Positions 24,490 to 33,494 are shown, counted from the first letter of the stretch. The stretch is DNA of 42,798 bases from Ruminococcus sp. (GCA_017534595.1 JAFXVY010000119.1:1-42798); one strand, 5' to 3'. The notes: a model not told the origin generated them from the letters alone. Numbers and translations are program-made.

Positions 24490-26985
24490 TCAGACATTCA
24501 GAAACTCGTTCATGAGCTCCTTGTGGGTATCAGGGGCGAGAAGGGCGAAGATGTTTGCTGAGGTGTTGATGATCCTGTCAACATAAGCGCGGGGGCTCTT
24601 TTTGAAAAGCAGGATGTACAGGGTCAGCGACTCGAAATAGCAGGACTCCGCGAGCTCGCGGCGGGAGGTTCTGGCGAACAGATTTCCTATCGAGGTGCAG
24701 TTCCTTGCGAGATCGGTGTTAAATGCACCCGCATCCTTCTTGGTGACGGACTGGTAGATCTTTATAGCCTTCCGGCTGTAATTCTCCGAGTCCTCATACT
24801 GCTCCCACAGATAATAATGGTAGGCGATATTGCTGTATGAGGCGGCAAGATCGGTCTTCATGGTGAGGGGATCTCTTTCGGCGAGCAGTTCCCTGATGGA
24901 GATCGCCTGCAGATAGCATTCCTCTGCCTTTTCCTTGTCGCCGGTCTGGGAATACAGCGTGCCGAGAGTGTTCCAGCTCTGCGCAAGGGATGGTTCAAAC
25001 GCCTCGGGGTTCTCCGCTGCGAGCGCCTTGTAGAGGTTCAGCGACTTCTTGCAGAGCTCCTCCATTTTTGCGCGGTCGATAGGCTGCTCGTAGAAGGAGT
25101 AATCGACCTCGCGCACCTCTTCTTTCTCAAAGCTGTCGTACAGATGCTCGTCTATCTCTCTGCCGACCGTCTCCGCCTCGCTCAGCACATACTGACCGTA
25201 ATCCTTGTTGCCGCACTCGCTCCAGAGCTTGCCGAGCTTTTCAAGTATCCGTTTCAGATACAGGTAATAGCCCTCCGGCTCGCCCTTTGTAAGTGCCTGC
25301 TTGACCTTCATGGCCTGGATATAGTAACGGTCGCTTGTAAGGTGGCTGAATACCGCGATATAGAGATTTGCGGCCTTGTCACAGGCCTTTGCAAGGGCAG
25401 CCCGGTGTACCTTTTCACCGTATCCCACCAGCTCCCGGAACTTGTCGGCTGCCTCGGTGAATACTCGGCCGGCATCCTTGTGGCGGTTTATCATGTAGTA
25501 CAGGTCTCCGAGCTCGATGCTCGCATTGGCGATCTTGGCATCAACTTCCTGAACGCCATCACTGTCATGCCTCCTGTATATCTCAAGCGCCTCGGAGTAA
25601 AGCGCCTCCGATTCGTAATGGCGGTTGACCTTGAACAGCACCTTTGCAAGCCTTACGCAGACGTCCGCAGCCTTGATCTCCTCGGCGTCGCTGCCCTCCG
25701 AGAGCCTCCTGCGCAGCTTGAGAGCTTCTTTGAGATTTTTCTCCGCTTCATCATACTTCATACAGTGATAGCAGCAGGCTCCGAGGCGCTCGTACAGCTC
25801 CGCGATCTCTTTGGTTTCCGTCAGCCCGACTCCGTCGGCGGTAAGGTTCTTGAGCCGCTCGCAGATCTCAATGCCCTTCTGGTAGTTTCCCTGCCTGTAA
25901 AGGAACTGTGCATATTCAAGCACTATCGTTTTGGGCATCTCCGGACGCTCCATGACCTGAGCCGCTGCACGTTCATAGGTGTCGTAGATCTCACTCCATT
26001 TTCCCTGAGCCTCGAGCGCAAGGATCCTCAGCCTGTATTCTTCGATAACGTTTCGTCTTGCCATATTTATATGCTCCTCCATTACGTCCAGCACTTTGAT
26101 CTGATTTTCTATCTCGTCGGGATGAAGAAGATTGAGAACACCATCGTAATCTCCGATGTCAAAGCATCTGATAGCTTCTCTGATCCTGTCGGTCATCATC
26201 GACGAAGAAGCGATCTTCGCGATCTGTTCTCCGATATTTAGTATGCCGTCGGACATCTCGGTGATGTCGTCAATGAGGCGGTCGCGGTTCTTGATCGCCT
26301 TCTGATATGCTCTGAATACCTTCATGTTGTTCTTGTTCGCAGAGTAAAGCCTTGAAAGCCTCTCACATTCAGCATTGGCCTCACGGTAGTCCTCGACCAG
26401 CTCGAGGTATTCATCGTTTTCGGAAAACAGAGGTATATCGTCGGTGGAGGCGATCTTTTCGCTGCCGATCTTTATATCGCTGCCGTCGACCTTCATCTCT
26501 GCTTTCAGGAAGCCGTGGATGTTGAGCTGTGTGATGATCCCGAGCTTGAGAGAGTCTATGTGAGAATAGTTCCTGTAATAGTGCTTGAGCTCTTCGTCTA
26601 TACTGTGCATGACTTTTGCTACATCCTCGGAAAGCGTCTCGCCCTCCTGAAGCGCTTTGAAATACACGACGATCTTGGGATAGTTCTTCTTTTTGAATGT
26701 CTCGTAGGCGACATTCAGCTCATGCTGCGTCACCTCGCCGGCCTTGTGCCAGAAGATAACGAAGCAGAGATCGCTGTCCCTTATCATATCATCAAGGCTC
26801 TTCTGGGAGCCTTCGATTTTTACGGAGTGATCCGCATAATCGTCATCGCATTTGCACAGCCTGATATAGATATCCTGGTCGTGCCCGAAATTATTGATCT
26901 GGTTAATGAAGTTTCCGATGGCTTCTCTGTCGGCTGCGGTATCGTCTATTGAAGATGCCAGAAAAAAGAGTATCTCTTTGCTCAT
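24490..26985 (-). CDS. DUF4062/TIR-like domain protein with TPR repeats
   Basis: An 831-residue cytoplasmic protein; I chose ATG 26985 (MSKEILFFLASSIDD) because GAGAGGAACCG precedes it. Residues 1-160 resemble the DUF4062/TIR-like fold: FLASS near the start, DLCFVIFWHKAGEVTQHEL with acidic residues where TIR enzymes keep theirs, then PKIVVYFK. Residues about 205-300 are helical and charged. From about residue 340 to 830 there are many tetratricopeptide-type helical pairs (for example LGACCYHCMKYDEAEKNLKEAL and LGTLYSQTGDKEKAEECYLQA). No NTPase motif was found between them. Proteins with an N-terminal effector-like domain plus a repeat sensor occur in bacterial immune systems, but they also serve as scaffolds; a defence role is a hypothesis. 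It is transcribed alone from a perfect-consensus promoter divergent from dockerin protein 4. Confidence 0.75.
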   Translation of the reverse strand: MSKEILFFLASSIDDTAADREAIGNFINQINNFGHDQDIYIRLCKCDDDYADHSVKIEGSQKSLDDMIRDSDLCFVIFWHKAGEVTQHELNVAYETFKKKNYPKIVVYFKALQEGETLSEDVAKVMHSIDEELKHYYRNYSHIDSLKLGIITQLNIHGFLKAEMKVDGSDIKIGSEKIASTDDIPLFSENDEYLELVEDYREANAECERLSRLYSANKNNMKVFRAYQKAIKNRDRLIDDITEMSDGILNIGEQIAKIASSSMMTDRIREAIRCFDIGDYDGVLNLLHPDEIENQIKVLDVMEEHINMARRNVIEEYRLRILALEAQGKWSEIYDTYERAAAQVMERPEMPKTIVLEYAQFLYRQGNYQKGIEICERLKNLTADGVGLTETKEIAELYERLGACCYHCMKYDEAEKNLKEALKLRRRLSEGSDAEEIKAADVCVRLAKVLFKVNRHYESEALYSEALEIYRRHDSDGVQEVDAKIANASIELGDLYYMINRHKDAGRVFTEAADKFRELVGYGEKVHRAALAKACDKAANLYIAVFSHLTSDRYYIQAMKVKQALTKGEPEGYYLYLKRILEKLGKLWSECGNKDYGQYVLSEAETVGREIDEHLYDSFEKEEVREVDYSFYEQPIDRAKMEELCKKSLNLYKALAAENPEAFEPSLAQSWNTLGTLYSQTGDKEKAEECYLQAISIRELLAERDPLTMKTDLAASYSNIAYHYYLWEQYEDSENYSRKAIKIYQSVTKKDAGAFNTDLARNCTSIGNLFARTSRRELAESCYFESLTLYILLFKKSPRAYVDRIINTSANIFALLAPDTHKELMNEFLNV

Positions 26986-27066
26986 TTTTACGGTTCCTCT
27001 CCTGAATGAAGAATTGAAAAAGTCCGGGTGAGAGCGCCGCTTAGCAGGGGGTACTCTCACAGTTGC

Positions 27067-27095
27067 ATTATATCATATATCAGCCGCCCTGTCAA
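27067..27095 (-). promoter_or_regulatory. Promoter of the TPR protein gene
   Basis: On the minus strand TTGACA (27095-27090), 17 bases, TATAAT (27072-27067). The leader has a hairpin with arms GTGAGAG and CTCTCAC (27060-27028). Confidence 0.85.
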
Positions 27096-27109
27096 TGCCG
27101 TTCCCCCGA

Positions 27110-27138
27110 TTGACAAACCACCCGCCCCGTGTTATAAT
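27110..27138 (+). promoter_or_regulatory. Promoter of dockerin protein 4
   Basis: TTGACA (27110-27115), 17 bases, TATAAT (27133-27138). Its -35 lies 14 bases from the -35 of the divergent TPR gene, so polymerases would compete. Confidence 0.85.
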
Positions 27139-27172
27139 GTAATCTGATAAAAATTCAGGGGGAGGCATTTTT

Positions 27173-30097
27173 ATGCAAAGGATAGGAAATCGGACGCTGT
27201 CGCTGCTGACGGCTTTCATGCTGGCGCTGATGATGTTCACGCTGCTGCCGCAGGGGGTGCTGAGGGCGGAGGCATTCAGCTATCTTGATGACAACATGAT
27301 CTCATGGTATTTCTCGGTAGACGGTGCTATTGCAGGAGGCGGTGCAAACGAAGAAGGTGCGACTATACTCAGCGGGACTTTAAAAGGCGGCGGAGATTTT
27401 ACTATGGTCACCGTACCTTCATCGGTAGTTGACGACGAATATCATATGACACATCCGGTTATTGGATTAAAGGCAAGCTTTGACCAGGCGGTATTTCCTT
27501 CGTCAATAGAGTATGTCTTTCTTCCTGATACGCTACTATCAATAGGTTACAGAGCATTCAGTAAATGCGATAAACTCCAAAGCATTACTCTGCCGGACGG
27601 TCTTACCGAGATCGGAGACCACGCTTTCTTTGATTGTAGGTCGCTTAAAACCATAACAATACCCGCAGGTGTAAAAGAGATCAATCCCTCGGCTTTTGAA
27701 AGCTGTGATCAATTGGCTGAGGTCAAATTTGCGGAGGGCACGAAGCTCAATGCTATCTATCAGAAAGCCTTTGCATATTGCAGTTATCTTTCCTCTATCG
27801 AGATACCGAGCACCGTAACGGAGATCGGACCGTATGCTTTTAACTCGTGCCGTAGTCTGACAAGCATCAATATCCCGTCAAGCGTTACAAAAATAGGTGC
27901 CCTTGCTTTTGAGGGATGCACACGCTTAAAAACTGTTTACATCCCTGCAAGCGTTACCGAGATAGGTGCGGACGCATTTGGTTTCATCGGCTACGGTGCC
28001 ACGATCTACGGTTACAGCGGTTCTTATGCCGAGACTTATGCGAACGAAAACAGTCTCAATTTCAGAGCGATCGACACCCAGGTGAACGCACTCGGTTTCA
28101 GCGAGATAACAATGGAAAACGGCACGATGGCATACACTGCCCGCAACGGCAGAGAGCGCACGGGCATAACCGAGCTGACCGCGAGCTCAACGCCCAAGAT
28201 CAATGACATAAAGATAGGCACCACCGTTACGATGACCCCGGGTGAAGTCCCCGAAGAGTACGAGTTCAAGGGCTATGAGGTGACCTACGACTTCACTGCC
28301 ACTGTCAACGGTACTGCCTATCACGTTTATTACAAGACTCTTTCCCGGACTGCAGATGAGAACACGTTCCTCGTTGATGTCCCCGCGGAAGCCAAGGACA
28401 GGCTTATCCCGTTCATCATCATGAAGCTGAACAGCTCGAAACCGCAGAATATCACTATCACCGGAAAGATCACCGGCAAGGCCGTGATGGAGAAGGTCAG
28501 CAGAGACCTGGGTACCCTTACCCTTGACCTTTCAAAATCCACCTCCGTTACAAACGATGACCCGACGCTGTATGACAACATCTATAATATCCTCCGCGAT
28601 AACAACACGAGCAAGATCTACCTCGGCTTGTTTGAAAACGGAGCTGAACCTTATAAGTATACATACCTTGTCGATCTTGACAAGAAGGATACTTACGATG
28701 TAAACATCTATGTTAAGGACGGAAAACTCACAGCTAAAATGCGCGATGGTGAAAGTGCTTCCGGCGCATACACCTTATCCATGAAGGACAGCTCAATAGC
28801 CGAATATACAGAGAGCGGAAAAGATTATTACAGCAAGCTCAAGATCATCCTCCCCTCTGCCGATACCTACGAGCCCGCAGATTTCGGAACTATGACCCTG
28901 GACTTCACTCTTGCCCCCTCGTATGTTATCAAGCTCTACGACAACGAGAAAGCCAACCGCATCAAGGCAACCCTTTATGCTCTCGGGAAGTCGGGCAGGA
29001 TAGGTACTTACGGCATCGCTGCATTTGATATGGACAAGGACGGCACAAACGACTTTGAGATCAATGACACCTATGCTGTAATGTACAATAATCAGACGGT
29101 AGGCGAATTTACGGACTATTTTGAGCTCACCGCTCAGGAGATATCCTATGTCAAGGAGTATTATAAGAATACTCTCGGCATCACCGCTCCCGCCGATCTC
29201 AAAGACGCCTGCGCAGGCTATCACGGAAAGATAGGCATGGTGTTCCCGGCATACGGCCTTGTAGTTGCAGGTGTTGAAGTCAATGCGAAGAACAGCAAGG
29301 ATATCCTCGGCGACGGCGTGTTCAAGTACAATGCCGCCACAAAGACGCTGACGGTAAACGGAAACTGTAACAGCGGTGACAAAACACTGATACAGAACGT
29401 AAGCGCTGCCGGACTTGTGATAGATGTTACAGGCACATCTAAGCTGACTTCTGATCTGTCATTCCTTTCGGCAAAGGCAAATACCACGATCACAGGTCAG
29501 GGCAAGCTGACAGTTGACTGCAAATACGCAGGTATCGCTATCGATAAGGACGTTACCGTTACGATAAAGAACACCAAGGATGTTTCCGTAACGGCAACAG
29601 GCGTAGGCGGTAACCTCGTAATATCAGACAATATGCGTGCAGGGAACAGAAAAAATAAAATTATCTTCGATAACGCAAATGTTTATCTGGAATCAAAGAC
29701 ATCAGCTGCCTGTGCGATCGTTCAGGATATTATTCTTAAAGACTGCACAATAACAAAACCTGAAAACGGATATATCGAAGAATCAAAGAACAATAACTAT
29801 AAGAGCATAGCTGTAAAAGACGGCACCGGTACTTCTTCGTTTGCAACAGTGGTCAGGATAGAAGCGAATAAAAGCAGAAAAGGCGACGTCAATTCCGACG
29901 GTCACGTCGATGTCACCGATCTGACGATCCTCGCCCGTTCACTTGCCAAATGGACTGGTTACGCCGCACAGGTCAACGAGCTCAACGCCGATGTTGACGG
30001 CGACGGAGAAGTAACCGTCACCGACTACTCCATCCTCGCCCGAGCCCTCGCCCGGTGGCCGGGGTATGCCGAGGAGCATAATATTGTGCTCGGATAA
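27173..30097 (+). CDS. Secreted dockerin protein 4 with BspA-type leucine-rich repeats
   Basis: A 974-residue secreted protein; the ATG at 27173 follows GGGGGAGGCATTTTT. Signal peptide about 1-34 (LLTAFMLALMMFTLLPQG). Residues about 115-290 are BspA-like (LRR_5) leucine-rich repeats with about 23-residue spacing: LPDGLTEIGDHAFFDCRSLK, IPAGVKEINPSAFESCDQL, IPSTVTEIGPYAFNSCRSL, IPSSVTKIGALAFEGCTRL and IPASVTEIGADAF. Residues about 300-690 are beta-rich and unassigned. A YGLVVAGVEV module starts near 697 and the dockerin fills 901-974. BspA repeats in other bacteria bind host or bacterial surfaces, so this is probably an adhesive subunit of the same surface complex as the other three. Confidence 0.9.
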   Translation: MQRIGNRTLSLLTAFMLALMMFTLLPQGVLRAEAFSYLDDNMISWYFSVDGAIAGGGANEEGATILSGTLKGGGDFTMVTVPSSVVDDEYHMTHPVIGLKASFDQAVFPSSIEYVFLPDTLLSIGYRAFSKCDKLQSITLPDGLTEIGDHAFFDCRSLKTITIPAGVKEINPSAFESCDQLAEVKFAEGTKLNAIYQKAFAYCSYLSSIEIPSTVTEIGPYAFNSCRSLTSINIPSSVTKIGALAFEGCTRLKTVYIPASVTEIGADAFGFIGYGATIYGYSGSYAETYANENSLNFRAIDTQVNALGFSEITMENGTMAYTARNGRERTGITELTASSTPKINDIKIGTTVTMTPGEVPEEYEFKGYEVTYDFTATVNGTAYHVYYKTLSRTADENTFLVDVPAEAKDRLIPFIIMKLNSSKPQNITITGKITGKAVMEKVSRDLGTLTLDLSKSTSVTNDDPTLYDNIYNILRDNNTSKIYLGLFENGAEPYKYTYLVDLDKKDTYDVNIYVKDGKLTAKMRDGESASGAYTLSMKDSSIAEYTESGKDYYSKLKIILPSADTYEPADFGTMTLDFTLAPSYVIKLYDNEKANRIKATLYALGKSGRIGTYGIAAFDMDKDGTNDFEINDTYAVMYNNQTVGEFTDYFELTAQEISYVKEYYKNTLGITAPADLKDACAGYHGKIGMVFPAYGLVVAGVEVNAKNSKDILGDGVFKYNAATKTLTVNGNCNSGDKTLIQNVSAAGLVIDVTGTSKLTSDLSFLSAKANTTITGQGKLTVDCKYAGIAIDKDVTVTIKNTKDVSVTATGVGGNLVISDNMRAGNRKNKIIFDNANVYLESKTSAACAIVQDIILKDCTITKPENGYIEESKNNNYKSIAVKDGTGTSSFATVVRIEANKSRKGDVNSDGHVDVTDLTILARSLAKWTGYAAQVNELNADVDGDGEVTVTDYSILARALARWPGYAEEHNIVLG

Positions 30098-30113
30098 CTG
30101 AATAAAACGCTCA

Positions 30114-30146
30114 GCGGGAGCCCCGGCGACGGAGCTCCCGCTTTTG
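30114..30146 (+). terminator. Terminator of dockerin protein 4
   Basis: GCGGGAGC (30114-30121) with GCTCCCGC (30134-30141), then TTTTG. The shared loop CCCGGCGACGG and the CTGAATAAAA before it show it is a relative of the dockerin protein 3 terminator. Confidence 0.9.
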
Positions 30147-30197
30147 TTATGATCTGTTCAGCAAAAAAGATCAAAAGAAAAAATGTCAAAAACTGTC

Positions 30198-30226
30198 TTG
30201 ACTCCGATTTAATAATATGTTATAAT
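30198..30226 (+). promoter_or_regulatory. Promoter of the cysteine protease gene
   Basis: TTGACT (30198-30203), 17 bases, TATAAT (30221-30226). Confidence 0.75.
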
Positions 30227-30282
30227 TCTGTTAAGATATCAGCTTCGTTGTGTTACAAAAATGTGAAAGAGAGGTATCGGAT

Positions 30283-32868
30283 ATGAAGATAAGAAAGCTG
30301 ATCGCGGGAATGTCCGCGCTGCTCATCATTGCCGGGAGTTTACCGGCTGAGGTCTTTGCCGTTTCGGAGGAGGCTGCCGCTCTGTCTTTGGAGGAGGTCG
30401 GCTATAGAGTGCTGGGTCATGCTCAGCCGGCGACCTTTGACTATACGGTCGATGAACCGTCCGTGGTACCCAAAAAGCCGGACGTTGAAAAGTTCGATCT
30501 GCGGGATGTTGACGGAAAGAATTATGTTACCAGCGTAAAGGATCAGGGAGGCTTCGGCACCTGCTGGGCGTTCGCTTCAACTGCTGCCGCCGAGACGAGT
30601 ATCCTTTATGAGGCCGGCAGGGATCTTAACGCACTTGGGGAGGGGGAGTCGGAGCTGGATCTTTCGGAGCTCCATCTTGCATGGTTCTCCGCAACTCCTT
30701 TGCCCGAGAACGGTACCTATCCTTCACAGGCGGGCGAGGGAAATATCCACTATCTTGCTCAGCTCCTCGGTGAAAGCGAAAATCCCGATTACGGAAAGAT
30801 CAATAACGATAAGTTTTCCGGCGGTAATATGCTGCTTGCAAGTTCTCTTTACAGCACCATGCAGGGGCCTGCTCTTGAATCGATCGCTCCGTTCAGCCGT
30901 TATGGAGCATCGGGAGACGTTTTTTTTATCAATGTCATAATGGATCCTGCGGAAGCTCCGGTATATTCGCTCTCTGTGTTCAGCGACCGCTCGTCCTTGA
31001 AACAGTATCATTTCGATTCGGACAGCGAAAAGGAAGAGGCGCTGAAAAAAGAAGAAGTGCTCGGCTTTATATCCCTTTACGGTGACTGTGACTGGTATGT
31101 CGGCAACGGAAGATACTGTGCCGTTATTCCTGACTATGATACTGTAATGAGTAAGGACTGGTCCGTTCCCGAAGAAGACAGATTCAAAGGTCAGGAGCTC
31201 GAGAATTCCTCCATACTTCCGCCGATCGCGAAGGAGGATCCGGTAACGGGGGAGTATCAGTTCAGCGAGACAGGTCTCAATGCAATAAAAAATGAGCTCT
31301 TAAACGGCAGAGCAGTGAGCCTTGCATTTTACGCTGACCAGTCAAGACCGAACGGACCCAAGCAGAAAGGCGTATATACCAACTTCCTCAAGCAAAACGG
31401 CGAGCCCGCCAAAAGCGGCAGAGAAACCGAATACTGGTGCCAGTACACATACGATGCATCGTATGATCCCGAGGATCCTGAAAGTGTCAATAAACTTGTC
31501 GCAGCGTGCAATCACGCAGTTACTGTCGTCGGATTTGACGATACGATCCCGAAGGAGTATTTCTACGATCCCAACGGAACTATCGGCGGAGACGGAGCTT
31601 TCATAGTAAAGAACAGCTGGGGCTCCAACGAAACAGGCACAAGCTTCGGCAACAGGGGAGAGGGCTTTTTCTACATCTCTTACTATGATCAATCGATCAC
31701 CCTGTTCGAGAGCTTTGATTTTAAGTTCTCCACAGCCAAAGAGGCTGCCTCAAAGAAGGCGACCGCTGTCGTTCCTCATATCTACGACCTGATGCCTACA
31801 AGCGGGATCTATGAGTACCGTCAGGATAATATCGCCTCTGCAAATATATTCTATAACAAGAACGATGTAAGGCTCTATGCGATAGGATTTATGAACCCTG
31901 CCTGCAACGAGAGCGTTACCTACAATGTGTATATGCTCAACGACGGGTTCACGAACCCCATCGACGGAAAGCTTGTTGCTTCTGTCACCGAGATGTACCC
32001 CTATGCGGGCTATCACCGTGTATATCTTGATAAACCCGTATATATCCCCGCAGGCTCGGATTATTCGGTAGTTGCCACAGTCACCGAGGAGAACGGACAG
32101 AACACTTTCAGTTTGAAAGTCGGAAACAGCAGGGCATACGCGGAATCTACGGCGGAATCGCTTAGACAGCAGTATATCGCGGCCGAAGGTACGGATGAAG
32201 GCTTTGAGCCCTCACATATCAATTATCAGGTCGGAGTGGTGAACAAGGGTGAGAGCTTTGTTTATGCTTTCGGACAATGGTATGACCTGGCTGATTTGAT
32301 CGATGCCTACAAAAAAATGGGATCGACATGGGGCTGGGCTTATGAATACGATAATGTCGGTATCCAGGCATTCACCGAATGTGAGCTGGCATCTGTTGTA
32401 AACGAACTCGGCAGCTCGGAGGACGAGCCTTACAGCGTGGGCGATGAGATCCCCGGCACCGTTTCACTCAGATGCAATCTGGCAGGCGGCAGTAAATTCG
32501 ATGTCTATATCAACGGCGAACTCATCGGTACAACGGAAGAGCTCGGGATCGGCGAAGTCGCAGAGCTGACATACAAGCTCCGCGTTACCGAAAAGGATGC
32601 AGACAACGGCTTTGTCGGGAGCAAGGTCACGGTATTCTATGAACAGCAAGGCGTTTACAGAGAGCTTGAGCTCTTTGACGAGTACAGCATTACCGACGCG
32701 ACCGCAGCAGCCGTAAAGGCAGCCGATACCGGTTCAGACCCCGAAAGCACCCCCGAGGAGGACACCAACCCCGCAACAGGTGCAGCTGCTTATGCAGCAA
32801 TAGGCATAGTGCTTGCAGCAATGTTGCTCATCATCGCAAAGAAGAGGGCAAAGCAAGCAAACAGATAA
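30283..32868 (+). CDS. Cell-wall-anchored papain-family (C1) cysteine protease
   Basis: An 861-residue surface protein; the ATG at 30283 follows GAGAGGTATCGGAT. The signal peptide covers about 1-27. The mature enzyme has a C1 fold: oxyanion Gln88 and catalytic Cys94 in QGGFGTCWAF, catalytic His411 in CNHAVTVVGFDD, and Asn444 in VKNSWG. The C94-H411 spacing is larger than in papain because of inserted loops. Residues about 505-650 match the lectin-like domain often found after bacterial C1 peptidases (DVRLYAIGFMNP, YTVYM-type strands, YIPAGSDYSVV). The C-terminus has NPATG (829-833), a hydrophobic segment and a KKRAK tail, the layout of a sortase substrate. It may process or mature surface proteins such as the neighbouring dockerin proteins, or degrade dietary protein; both are inference. 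Monocistronic. Confidence 0.93.
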   Translation: MKIRKLIAGMSALLIIAGSLPAEVFAVSEEAAALSLEEVGYRVLGHAQPATFDYTVDEPSVVPKKPDVEKFDLRDVDGKNYVTSVKDQGGFGTCWAFASTAAAETSILYEAGRDLNALGEGESELDLSELHLAWFSATPLPENGTYPSQAGEGNIHYLAQLLGESENPDYGKINNDKFSGGNMLLASSLYSTMQGPALESIAPFSRYGASGDVFFINVIMDPAEAPVYSLSVFSDRSSLKQYHFDSDSEKEEALKKEEVLGFISLYGDCDWYVGNGRYCAVIPDYDTVMSKDWSVPEEDRFKGQELENSSILPPIAKEDPVTGEYQFSETGLNAIKNELLNGRAVSLAFYADQSRPNGPKQKGVYTNFLKQNGEPAKSGRETEYWCQYTYDASYDPEDPESVNKLVAACNHAVTVVGFDDTIPKEYFYDPNGTIGGDGAFIVKNSWGSNETGTSFGNRGEGFFYISYYDQSITLFESFDFKFSTAKEAASKKATAVVPHIYDLMPTSGIYEYRQDNIASANIFYNKNDVRLYAIGFMNPACNESVTYNVYMLNDGFTNPIDGKLVASVTEMYPYAGYHRVYLDKPVYIPAGSDYSVVATVTEENGQNTFSLKVGNSRAYAESTAESLRQQYIAAEGTDEGFEPSHINYQVGVVNKGESFVYAFGQWYDLADLIDAYKKMGSTWGWAYEYDNVGIQAFTECELASVVNELGSSEDEPYSVGDEIPGTVSLRCNLAGGSKFDVYINGELIGTTEELGIGEVAELTYKLRVTEKDADNGFVGSKVTVFYEQQGVYRELELFDEYSITDATAAAVKAADTGSDPESTPEEDTNPATGAAAYAAIGIVLAAMLLIIAKKRAKQANR

Positions 32869-32890
32869 GATCACACCCGGCAGGAGTTAG

Positions 32891-32933
32891 GTCGGTACTA
32901 ATATAGAAGTTTTTCAACAACTATTATGTAAAG
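32891..32933 (+). repeat. Solo end similar to the cassette terminal repeat
   Basis: GGTACTAATATAGAAGT (32894-32910) differs from the cassette left end GATACTCATATAGAAGT (17889-17905) at two positions, and both are followed within about 25 bases by ATGTAAAG. It lies 22 bases after the protease stop codon, where a terminator would be expected. The other end is not clear, so this may be a decayed or very short relative of the cassette. Confidence 0.5.
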
Positions 32934-32953
32934 ACCTATACAGCGGGCTATAA

Positions 32954-32998
32954 CAACGAAAGACAGATACTTCCACGAGAGGTATCTGTCTTTTTCGT
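32954..32998. terminator. Long hairpin terminator after the protease gene
   Basis: AACGAAAGACAGATAC (32955-32970) pairs with GTATCTGTCTTTTTCGTT (32982-32999), giving at least 9 uninterrupted pairs next to the loop plus an A-T rich lower stem with the T-run. It probably ends the protease transcript. Confidence 0.75.
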
Positions 32999-33072
32999 TA
33001 TCCTTAAATATTCACAAAATATGTTTACATTCGGCAAAGTTCGTATTTTTATTGCTTTTGTATTGACTTTTT

Positions 33073-33226
33073 ATCTGTCAGAAATTGCAGTTCAAAGCTG
33101 CAATATCCGTCAGCAAGAAAGGTCTTTCCGGCCTTGCGGGATATAACAGACCGTGATATAATATGATCAGCAGATGTCCTCTTTCCGATCCCGAGTGTCT
33201 CCCCTTACGGGGAAAGTGCGCTCGGG
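33073..33226 (+). repeat. 154-bp dispersed repeat, copy 2
   Basis: The plus-strand copy of the repeat at 9231-9384, with 9 differences and no gaps. Hairpin ATTGCAG, loop TTCAAAG, CTGCAAT (33084-33104) precedes the promoter. The rest of the 33235-33368 gap shows only a short GC hairpin (TGCCCGTCAGGGGCA, about 33235-33249) and no gene. Confidence 0.85.
33134..33162 (+). promoter_or_regulatory. Promoter inside repeat copy 2
   Basis: TTGCGG (33134-33139), 17 bases, TATAAT (33157-33162). Confidence 0.7.
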
Positions 33227-33234
33227 CTTTTTTG
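33168..33234 (+). ncRNA. Repeat-borne small RNA, copy 2
   Basis: Expected transcript of about 65 bases from the promoter at 33134 to a terminator with arms CCCGAGTG (33190-33197) and CGCTCGGG (33219-33226), an inner CCCC/GGGG stem and a run of seven T. In copy 1 the outer arm has a mismatch but ATGTCCT/AGGACAT pairing makes an alternative stem, so termination is preserved in both. Confidence 0.55.
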
Positions 33235-33368
33235 TGCCCGTCAGGGGCATTTCCATCACCCCCCATACCCTTCCGTCCTCTTCTTCTTTCCGCTTCCCGC
33301 TCGGCATTTTCACAATCACTTGCACAAATTAGCTAACTAAAATTGTGCAAGTTTATCAAAGTTGCGAC

Positions 33369-33397
33369 TTGAAAACAAGCGGTTTTAATGGTATAAT
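33369..33397 (+). promoter_or_regulatory. Promoter of the glycan operon
   Basis: TTGAAA (33369-33374), 17 bases, TATAAT (33392-33397), about 90 bases before the first start codon. Confidence 0.75.
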
Positions 33398-33494
33398 TAA
33401 TTGTATATGAACTCTTTGCGAAAATGAAGTGATCCGGCTGTCAGGGGCTGAAATGACCGGCTGTTCGGGAATCTGGTAAACAGGAGCTGATGTT

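Noticed and set aside
25144-26241. Plus-strand open frame of 365 residues opposite the TPR gene
   Set aside because: No ribosome site; the minus strand shows regular TPR helices.
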